Below, piece after piece: positions 58,483-64,000 of a stretch of DNA of 64,000 nt. A model generated the notes under the pieces. The model was given only the letters and a program-made list of their open reading frames with translations, searched no databases and was not told the DNA's origin. Position numbers and translations under genes: made by a program. The stretch is from Actinoplanes nipponensis (GTDB taxonomy: Bacteria; Actinomycetota; Actinomycetes; Mycobacteriales; Micromonosporaceae). Location of the stretch: positions 1 through 64,000 of the forward strand of contig NZ_BOMQ01000088.1 in NCBI RefSeq assembly GCF_016862275.1. Reading direction: 5' to 3'. Every line of letters begins with the position of its first letter. The first letter of the stretch is position 1.

Positions 58483-59256
58483 GTGGAGACAAGCGATGAT
58501 CTTGCGGTGTCCGTCGCGGACGGCATCGGGCTGCTGGAGCTGCGGCGGCCGCCGAACAACCACTTCGACGAGCACCTGATCGGCCGGCTCGTCGACGCCG
58601 CCGCCGCGCTGGACGACGACCGAGGCTGCCGGGTCATCGTGCTGGCCTCCGAGGGCCGGCACTTCTGCGCGGGCGCGGACTTCGGCTCGGGCGGCTTCGC
58701 CGACGACAAGGTCGCCGCCGCCGGGCGCCTGTACCGGCGGGGGGCGCAGCTGTTCGACGTCCGGACCCCGATGATCGCCGCGGTGCAGGGCACGGCGGTG
58801 GGCGGCGGGCTCGGGCTGGCCTGTGCCGCCGACTTCCGGGTGGCGGAGCCGTCGACCCGGTTCGTGGCCAACTTCGCCCTGCTGGGCTTCCACCAGGGGT
58901 TCGGCCTCAGCGTCACCCTGCCCGAGCTGGTGGGCCGCCAGGTGGCCACCGATCTGCTGCTGACCGGCCGCCGGGTGGGCGGCCAGGAGGCGGTTGCCAT
59001 CGGGCTGGCCGATCGGCTGGCCGAGCCGGGCCGGCTGCGGGAGACGGCGCTGACCTGGGCGCGCTCGATCGCGGCGGCGGCGCCGCTGGCCGTACGGTCG
59101 ATGCGCGCGACCCTGCGCGGCGACCTGCCGGAGCGGGTCCGCCGGGCCCTGGAGCACGAGCTGGCCGAGCAGATCATCCTGTGGCAGACGCGCGACAGCG
59201 AGGAGGGCATCGCCGCGAGCCTGCAACGGCGGACGCCGGTGTTCCGCGGCGAGTGA
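58483..59256 (+). CDS. Enoyl-CoA hydratase/isomerase family protein
   Basis: This 257-residue crotonase-fold enzyme has IVLASEGRHFCAGADFGSGG (oxyanion hole) near residue 60, AAVQGTAVGGGLGLACAADF (second), and HQGFGLSVTLPELVGRQVAT. The catalytic glutamate of the classical hydratase in the second loop is not clear, so a decarboxylase or isomerase role is equally possible. GTG 58483 is used, and no ribosome site stands out. Divergent from the PP2C gene across 191 bases in which I see no other gene. Confidence 0.88.
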   Translation: METSDDLAVSVADGIGLLELRRPPNNHFDEHLIGRLVDAAAALDDDRGCRVIVLASEGRHFCAGADFGSGGFADDKVAAAGRLYRRGAQLFDVRTPMIAAVQGTAVGGGLGLACAADFRVAEPSTRFVANFALLGFHQGFGLSVTLPELVGRQVATDLLLTGRRVGGQEAVAIGLADRLAEPGRLRETALTWARSIAAAAPLAVRSMRATLRGDLPERVRRALEHELAEQIILWQTRDSEEGIAASLQRRTPVFRGE

Positions 59257-59295
59257 GGCGGCCGGGTCCTTGTGGCCCAGGTCACACGCTCAAGT

Positions 59296-59322
59296 CTGGC
59301 ACTCAAGGGTGGAGAGTGCTAA
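59296..59322 (+). promoter_or_regulatory. CIRCE-like HrcA operator upstream of hsp20
   Basis: The sequence CTGGCACTC-N9-GAGTGCTAA matches the CIRCE consensus (TTAGCACTC-N9-GAGTGCTAA) at 7 of 9 and 9 of 9 positions with the exact 9-base spacer. It lies 84 bases upstream of the hsp20 start. In actinobacteria CIRCE elements are bound by the HrcA repressor. Confidence 0.8.
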
Positions 59323-59329
59323 GCAAGAA

Positions 59330-59350
59330 GTTGAGCCCCATGGACTCAAT
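59330..59350 (+). promoter_or_regulatory. HAIR-like HspR operator upstream of hsp20
   Basis: GTTGAGC-N7-ACTCAAT fits the HAIR consensus CTTGAGT-N7-ACTCAAG at 11 of 14 arm positions with the correct spacer (CCCATGG). It lies 8 bases after the CIRCE-like site and 56 bases before the hsp20 start. HAIR sites bind HspR. Confidence 0.6.
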
Positions 59351-59405
59351 TCCGGACCTTCCTGGGACGTCCTCCCAGCTGAAGGGCATCGAGGAGGAGA
59401 TGACC

Positions 59406-59831
59406 ATGTTGATGCGTACCGACCCGTTCCGCGAGTTCGACCGCCTGTTCGAGCAGCTCGCCGGCACCGCCGGCCGCCCGGCGGTGATGCCTGTGGACGC
59501 CGAGCGTGACGGCGAGTGGTTCAACGTCTACTTCGACCTGCCCGGCGTCGACCCGGACTCGATCGACCTGACCGTCGAGCGCAACGTGCTGCAGGTCAGG
59601 GCCCAGCGGCAGCGCGCGGGCAAGGAGGGCGTCGAGGGCGTGATCTCCGAACGGCCGATGGGGGTGTTCAGCCGCCAGCTGTTCCTCGGCGACACCCTCG
59701 ACACCGACAACCTGCAGGCCAGCTATGAGAACGGCGTGCTGACGCTGCGCATCCCGGTCTCCGAGCGGGCCAAGCCCCGCAAGATCAGCATCGGCGCCGG
59801 CAGCAGCGGGAGCACCCAGATCAAGGGCTGA
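59406..59831 (+). CDS. Small heat-shock protein, Hsp20/alpha-crystallin family
   Basis: This 141-residue chaperone starts with MLMRTDPFREFDRLFEQLAG, the usual actinobacterial Hsp20 N-terminus. The alpha-crystallin domain includes FNVYFDLPGVDPDSIDLTVE, SERPMGVFSRQLFLGD and ENGVLTLRIPVSERAKPRKI. The C-terminal anchoring motif is weak (KISIGAG). ATG 59406 is eight bases from GAGGAGG; ATG 59400 is too close to it. The CIRCE and HAIR sites sit upstream, so heat induction by two repressors is likely. Confidence 0.93.
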   Translation: MLMRTDPFREFDRLFEQLAGTAGRPAVMPVDAERDGEWFNVYFDLPGVDPDSIDLTVERNVLQVRAQRQRAGKEGVEGVISERPMGVFSRQLFLGDTLDTDNLQASYENGVLTLRIPVSERAKPRKISIGAGSSGSTQIKG

Positions 59832-59940
59832 GCAGTCCGGCTTCGCTCCTGGTCACCTCCGCCGCGGCCCGGTGCCCCGGCCGCCAAGCGCCGGGCCGCG
59901 CCCCGCCGACGTCGACCAGTGGCCGGGTTACTCCATCAGA

Positions 59941-59988
59941 CGGCCCCTCCCCGAAGGTCCTCTCTGGAGGATCTTCGGGGAGGGGCCG
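59941..59988. terminator. Long perfect hairpin downstream of hsp20
   Basis: The 16-base arms CGGCCCCTCCCCGAAG (59941-59956) and CTTCGGGGAGGGGCCG (59973-59988) are perfectly complementary. The 16 bases between also pair (TCCTC with GAGGA, plus G-T pairs), leaving about a 2-base loop, so the whole 48 bases fold into one stem of about 23 pairs. It starts 109 bases after the hsp20 stop. It could end hsp20 transcripts in both directions; there is no U-run. Confidence 0.6.
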
Positions 59989-59994
59989 CCGGCG

Positions 59995-60290
59995 TCAGCA
60001 GCAAGCACCTGGCCCAGCCGCGGTTCCTGCGCGAACACCCCCGCCACGTCCCGCTGGACGCCAGCGGCGAGCTGACGGTGTCGTCGACGGCGTCGGGGCC
60101 GCCGGCGCGGGAGCTCGCGGGTGACCGGACGATCGAGGTCGCCGCCGGCGACGTCGGTGGCCAGGTGCCGGCCGCGGGCCTGATCGACGCGGTGCGCATG
60201 GATGTCGGGCCCGACGTGTTCGGGTCGGCCAGCGCTTCTTCCGATCGGCCCGCGCCCAGCACCTGGCGGAGGATCCCGACGCGGTGGTTC
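59995..60290 (+). pseudogene. Possible decayed methyltransferase (FkbM-like) fragment
   Basis: Between the hairpin and the repeat-protein gene there are about 300 bases without a proper gene. One frame reads ELTVSSTASGPPARE, then DVGGQVPAAGLIDAVRMDVG and PDVF, and a second frame reads RFFRSARAQHLAEDPDAVVQ. Together these resemble the end of an FkbM-type methyltransferase (V-D-x-x-K/R-M-D-V-x-G, then a helix ending in PDAVV). There is no start, the first half is absent and the frame changes in the middle. The rest of 59832-59940 shows nothing. Confidence 0.3.
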
Positions 60291-60298
60291 AGGGCTCG

Positions 60299-61921
60299 TC
60301 AGTTGGAGGGGGCGCTGGTGACGAGCTTGTTGAAGATGGACCAGCCCGTGCCCAGGTACTGATACGCCGCGAACGACATCGTCGAGGCCCCACTGGTCGA
60401 ACGCCACACCATCAACTGGTCCCCACCGTTGAAACCGACCACATCGGCCTTACCGTCATGATCGAAATCAGCACCCAAGAACTTCGACACCGTCGCCCAA
60501 CCCGACGACACGAACTCCCCATGCGTCGACACCTGACCCGGCACACTCGTATTCCGATGCACCCACAGATCCGGACCCGCCACACCCGCGACATCCACCC
60601 GACCATCACCGTCATAATCCGCCAACGGCAACAACCGATCGAAAATCGACCACCCCGAACCCAGATACTGATACGCACCGAACGACATCACCGACGACGT
60701 ACTCGTCGACAACCACACCATCAACTGATCCCCGCCGTTGAAACCGACCACATCGGCCTTACCGTCATGATCGAAATCACCACCCAGGAACTTCGACACC
60801 GTACGCCAACCCGTCGACACGAACTCACCATGCGTCGACACCCGACCCGGCACACTCGTATTCCGATGCACCCACAGATCCGAACCCGCCACACCCGCGA
60901 TGTCCGGCTTACCATCACCGTCATAATCCGCCAGCGGCAACAACCGATCGAAAATCGACCACCCCGAACCCAGATACTGATAGGCCGCGAACGACATCAC
61001 CGACGACGTACTGGTCGACAACCACACCATCAACTGGTCCCCGCCGTTGAAACCGACCAGATCCGACCGCCCGTCACCATCCATGTCCGCCGCCATCACC
61101 CGCGACACCGTCGCCCACCCCGACGACACGAACTCCCCATGCGTCGACACCTGACCCGACACACTCGTATTCCGATGAATCCACAGATCCGAACCCGCCA
61201 GACCCGCCACATCCTGACGACCATCACCATCGAAATCCCCCAGCACACCCGGGCTGACGGGCGGGGCGGCCGGCTGGTCCTCGACGATGTTGCGGTAGCG
61301 GTACGCCTTGAAGCCGCGGTTGGTCACCCGGGTGTAGTCGTAGACCGAGGCATGCGGGTAGGACTCGTTCGGCCCGCTCTCCCGGATGGACATCGACCCC
61401 TGCTCGAAGACGGTGAACTTGGTGTGGCTCGCGTCGACCCAGCCGACGAACAGGATCGCGTGGTCGCTGGAGGAGCCCTCGCCGAGCACCAGCATGTCGC
61501 CCGGCCGGAGGTCGTTGCGGCCGATCAGGACGCCGACCTGGGGCAGCGTGGCGGTGTTGTAGTCCCAACCGCTGGCCAGTTTGGGCAGGTGCAGCGCCAT
61601 CGAGACGAATCCCGAGCAGTCGGGCCGGTAGTTGTGGCCGTCACCGTCGGGATAGGCCCGGCTCTGATCCTGGCTGTACCCGATCGCCCTGTTGCCGATC
61701 CAGCGCCGGGCCCGCTCGATGACCTCCGAGCGGGTGATCGGCTGGCCGACACCGGCGGCGGCGTGGGCCGGGGCCGGCGAGGCCAGCGGGGTCACCGCGA
61801 CGCCGCCGAGCATCGCGAGGACGAGCGCGACGAGGCGCGCCGCGTTCCTGGTCAGCGGACTTCGGCGACCGGTCGTGGCCGGTGGTGGCCGGTCGGGCAT
61901 GGACCTTGCGCGCATGGACAT
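60299..61921 (-). CDS. Secreted NlpC/P60-like protein with three VCBS/FG-GAP repeats
   Basis: This protein of about 540 residues has a signal peptide (RLVALVLAMLGGVAVTPLAS, ending PAHAAA). The next domain has ITRSEVIERARRWIGNRAIG, then RPDCSGFVSMALHLP with Cys, and later RPGDMLVLGEG...SDHAILFVGW with His, the Cys-His pair of NlpC/P60 peptidases. Residues about 230-540 are three FG-GAP repeats of 103 residues (DFDGDGRQDVAG, VGFNGGDQLMVWLSTST, YQYLGSGWSIF), calcium-loop propeller units. Three in-frame ATGs follow the GGAGGG site (61924, 61921, 61915). Its codons are richer in A/T at third positions than those of its neighbours. Confidence 0.85.
   Translation of the reverse strand: MSMRARSMPDRPPPATTGRRSPLTRNAARLVALVLAMLGGVAVTPLASPAPAHAAAGVGQPITRSEVIERARRWIGNRAIGYSQDQSRAYPDGDGHNYRPDCSGFVSMALHLPKLASGWDYNTATLPQVGVLIGRNDLRPGDMLVLGEGSSSDHAILFVGWVDASHTKFTVFEQGSMSIRESGPNESYPHASVYDYTRVTNRGFKAYRYRNIVEDQPAAPPVSPGVLGDFDGDGRQDVAGLAGSDLWIHRNTSVSGQVSTHGEFVSSGWATVSRVMAADMDGDGRSDLVGFNGGDQLMVWLSTSTSSVMSFAAYQYLGSGWSIFDRLLPLADYDGDGKPDIAGVAGSDLWVHRNTSVPGRVSTHGEFVSTGWRTVSKFLGGDFDHDGKADVVGFNGGDQLMVWLSTSTSSVMSFGAYQYLGSGWSIFDRLLPLADYDGDGRVDVAGVAGPDLWVHRNTSVPGQVSTHGEFVSSGWATVSKFLGADFDHDGKADVVGFNGGDQLMVWRSTSGASTMSFAAYQYLGTGWSIFNKLVTSAPSN
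60311..61237 (-). repeat. Three tandem 309-bp repeats inside the VCBS protein
   Basis: The same DNA recurs at a 309-base period, 61237-60929, 60928-60620 and 60619-60311; for example CAACCGATCG lies at 60632 and 60941. The copies look highly similar at the nucleotide level. Each encodes one 103-residue repeat. Confidence 0.9.
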
Positions 61922-62081
61922 CATCCCTCCGTGGTGGGTGCCCGGAGCGCCGGGGCCCTTCGCCCCTCGGCCGCCCCGGGCGGCCCGAAGCTGTCGCGGG
62001 ACAGCGTCGGCCGGGGCGCTCATGCCAGACTCAGCGGAAAGTCAATGGCCAGCTCAGTGGACGGTCCGGGGGGCTGATTCG

Positions 62082-64000
62082 GTGGAGTTCCGGTTGCTCG
62101 GGCCGGTGGTCGCGGCCGTCGGCGCGGAGGAGGTCGAGCTGGGTCCGGCCCGGCAACGGGCGCTGCTGGCCGCGCTCCTGGTCGACGGCGGACGGCCGGT
62201 GCCGCCCACCGTCCTCATCGGACGCGTCTGGGGCGAGGCCCAGCCCGCCCGGGTCCGGCACGCGCTGCACGTCTACCTGTCCCAGTTGCGGCGGTCGCTG
62301 CCGGTGGAGATCCGCCGTGAGGCCGGCGGATACCGTCTGGTCATCGAGCCGGAAGCCGTCGACCTCCACCAGTTCGACGCGCTGACCCGTGCCGGCGGCT
62401 GCCAGGCGCAGCGGCGCCGGGAGTCGCTCGGCCAGGCGCTCGCGCTGTGGCGCGGCCAGCCGCTGACCGGAGTGGGCGGGGACTGGGCCGACTCCGTACG
62501 GGTGCTGTGGCACCGCAAACGCGTCGAGGCGGCAGTGGCCTGGTCAAGAGCGCACCGCGAGCCGGCCGAGGCGCGGTCGCTGGTCGGCCCGCTCAGCAGC
62601 CTCGTGGCGGAGTATCCCCTGGTCGAGCCGCTCGCCGCGGAGTACATGCGGGCCCTGCACCAGACCGGGCGCAGTGCCGAGGCGCTGCAGCACTTCTCGG
62701 TGGTGCGGGCCCGGCTGGCGGCAGAGCTCGGCGCGGACCCCGGCGCCGAGCTGTGCGCGCTCAACCGGGACATCCTGCGTCTGCGGCCGGCCGACGACCC
62801 GGCGCCGGGACTGCCGCCGGCCCCGGCGCCCCCGCCCCGGCAGTTGCCGGTTGACGTCAGGGGGTTCGTGGGCCGGGCCGGCGCCCTCGCCCGGCTCGAC
62901 CGGCTCGCCGACGGCGTCACCGCCGGCGGCACGGACGGCGGGACGGCCGTCATCGTCACCGTGTCGGGCACCGCCGGCGTCGGCAAGACCGCGCTGGCCG
63001 TGCACTGGGCCCACCGGGTCGCGCACCGCTTCCCCGACGGCCAGCTGTACGTCGACCTGCGGGGCTTCGATCCCGGCGGCGTGCCGATGACGCCGGCCGA
63101 GGCGATCCGCGGCTTCCTGGAGGCGCTCGGTTCGCCACCGGAGCGGCAGCCCGCGGAGCCGGCCGCGCGGAGCGGCCTGTACCGCACGCTGCTGGCCGAC
63201 AAACGCATGCTGGTGGTGCTGGACAACGCCCGGGCCGCCGACCAGATCCGCCCGCTGCTGCCGGCCGGGCCCGGCTGCCTCGTCCTGATCACCAGCCGGC
63301 ACGGGCTGACCGGCCTGCTCGCCGCCGAGGCCGCGCACGCCGTGCCGCTGGGAATGCTCGACACCGGCGAGGCCCGCGATCTGCTGACCGCGCGCCTGGG
63401 GGCCGAGCGCACGGCCGCCCAGGCCGGCGCCGTCGACACCATCATCGGGCGGTGTGCCCGGCTCCCCCTCGCCCTGGCCATCGCCGCGGCCCGCGCCGCG
63501 GCGCGACCCGACCTGCCGCTGGCGGCGCTCGCCGGCGAACTCCGCGACGGGGAGCGGCTCGACGCCCTCTCGACCGGGGACGTCGGGGCGGACGTGCGGT
63601 CGGTCTTCCGCTGGTCGTACGAGGCCCTCAGCCCGCCGGCGGCACGGCTGTTCGGCCGGCTGGGACTGCACCCGGCGCCCGCCTTCTCCGAGAGTGCCGC
63701 GGCGAGCCTCGCGGGCGTACCCGTGCCGCAGGTGCGCCCGCTGCTCGCCGAGCTGGTCCGGGCCCAGCTGGCCGCCGAGCCCACCCCGGGCCGGTACGCG
63801 ATGCACGACCTGCTGCACGAGTACAGCAGCCGGCTGGCGCCCGACGCCGGCAGCGCCGAAGCGACCGCCCGGATGCGGGAGCACTATCTGCACTCGGCCC
63901 GCGCCGCCGACCGGCTGCTCGAACCGGCCCGGGTGCCGGCGCCCGTCGATGCTCCCCGCGCCGGCGTCACGGTCGACGCGCCCGCCGGCCACGAGCAGGC
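62082..64000 (+). CDS. AfsR/SARP-type regulator, 3'-truncated by the window edge
   Basis: The frame from GTG 62082 stays open to the right edge (639 codons seen). It begins with an OmpR-like DNA-binding domain: VEFRLLGPVVAAVGAEEVEL and GPARQRALLAALLVDGGRPV, then the BTAD helices (residues about 95-240: EYPLVEPLAAEYMRALHQTG). The NB-ARC ATPase follows with Walker A SGTAGVGKTALAV near 300, MLVVLDNARAADQI, and the GLPLALAIAAARA-like stretch CARLPLALAIAAARA. Such regulators control antibiotic genes. The gene diverges from the NlpC/VCBS gene with 160 bases between. Confidence 0.9.
   Translation, partial: MEFRLLGPVVAAVGAEEVELGPARQRALLAALLVDGGRPVPPTVLIGRVWGEAQPARVRHALHVYLSQLRRSLPVEIRREAGGYRLVIEPEAVDLHQFDALTRAGGCQAQRRRESLGQALALWRGQPLTGVGGDWADSVRVLWHRKRVEAAVAWSRAHREPAEARSLVGPLSSLVAEYPLVEPLAAEYMRALHQTGRSAEALQHFSVVRARLAAELGADPGAELCALNRDILRLRPADDPAPGLPPAPAPPPRQLPVDVRGFVGRAGALARLDRLADGVTAGGTDGGTAVIVTVSGTAGVGKTALAVHWAHRVAHRFPDGQLYVDLRGFDPGGVPMTPAEAIRGFLEALGSPPERQPAEPAARSGLYRTLLADKRMLVVLDNARAADQIRPLLPAGPGCLVLITSRHGLTGLLAAEAAHAVPLGMLDTGEARDLLTARLGAERTAAQAGAVDTIIGRCARLPLALAIAAARAAARPDLPLAALAGELRDGERLDALSTGDVGADVRSVFRWSYEALSPPAARLFGRLGLHPAPAFSESAAASLAGVPVPQVRPLLAELVRAQLAAEPTPGRYAMHDLLHEYSSRLAPDAGSAEATARMREHYLHSARAADRLLEPARVPAPVDAPRAGVTVDAPAGHEQ

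Noticed and set aside
60284..62077. Plus-strand ORF of 597 codons with repeated His-Thr-Arg-Ile-Pro patterns
   Set aside because: The repeats mirror the VCBS repeats of the minus-strand gene, which has signal peptide and domain support.
1..64000. tRNA, rRNA, CRISPR, insertion sequences, attachment sites
   Set aside because: I looked for repeat-spacer patterns, transposase motifs and tRNA-like cloverleaf sequences by eye and saw none; a short tRNA could still be missed without a scanner.

Overview
The window is very GC-rich, with strongly G/C-ending codons, many GTG starts and frequent 4-base stop/start overlaps. Its gene content (trypsin-size secreted hydrolases, SARP and MalT-like regulators, DrrAB exporters, MmyB-like and PadR regulators, an F420-type nitroreductase) points to a filamentous high-GC actinobacterium. 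Micromonosporaceae (Actinoplanes and relatives) is my best guess, but that is inference. I see no rRNA, tRNA, CRISPR array, insertion sequence or phage genes.

Layout. 1-8.6 kb (minus): a respiratory nitrate reductase operon narG-narH-narJ-narI with the nitrate/nitrite transporter narK and a cupin gene cut by the window edge, preceded by a very short hemerythrin-like ORF and a hairpin. 8.65-15.1 kb (plus): a CdaR/PucR-type regulator, then a stress/dormancy-like set: universal stress protein, BON protein, two overlapping DksA/TraR zinc-finger proteins, a frameshifted CBS-CBS-BON gene, and a GH65 sugar phosphorylase behind a 7-codon leader ORF. 15.2-15.4 kb holds a decayed lactate-racemase (larA-like) remnant. 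15.7-25.7 kb: a MASE1 histidine kinase with a C-terminal GAF-like domain, a large LuxR/MalT-like ATPase regulator, small proteins, a divergent SDR/MmyB-regulator pair, an aldo-keto reductase and a deazaflavin-type nitroreductase. 25.7-30.3 kb (minus): an unfamiliar, tightly coupled five-gene operon made of a PaaK-like CoA ligase, a small monooxygenase-like protein, two paralogous unknown proteins and a three-domain amidohydrolase; a MaoC dehydratase gene diverges from it. This is the best candidate here for an undescribed system. 30.9-38.97 kb: unknown membrane proteins, a PEP-mutase/isocitrate-lyase-family enzyme, an idonate-dehydrogenase-like enzyme, a DrrAB-type exporter with divergent PadR control, and a divergent arsM/arsR pair.

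39-46.3 kb: divergent sugar operons (ROK repressor plus Gfo/Idh/MocA oxidoreductase on minus; zinc dehydrogenase, TIM-barrel isomerase, GH63/MGH1-like glycosidase and amylo-1,6-glucosidase on plus), with a strong dyad between them. 46.3-49.9 kb: an autoregulated TetR plus ABC exporter operon. 49.9-55.8 kb: a secreted serine hydrolase, then an intact larE-larB-larC cofactor operon embedded among three decayed sugar-acid genes (mannitol dehydrogenase/fructuronate reductase, LacI regulator, GPH transporter). 55.8-59.8 kb: PPK2 polyphosphate kinase, an STAS antagonist and PP2C phosphatase pair, an enoyl-CoA hydratase, and an hsp20 gene with both CIRCE-like and HAIR-like operators. 59.9-64 kb: a long perfect hairpin, a possible methyltransferase remnant, a secreted NlpC/P60-like protein with three 309-bp VCBS/FG-GAP repeats, and the start of an AfsR/SARP regulator that runs off the right edge.

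Working together: the nar operon gives anaerobic nitrate respiration, and the neighbouring stress and redox regulators fit a low-oxygen survival programme. The lar genes make the nickel-pincer cofactor, but the only lactate racemase sequence seen is a ruin 37 kb away, so the cofactor either serves another enzyme or its genes are left over. All assignments are by reading the sequence; no database search was possible.
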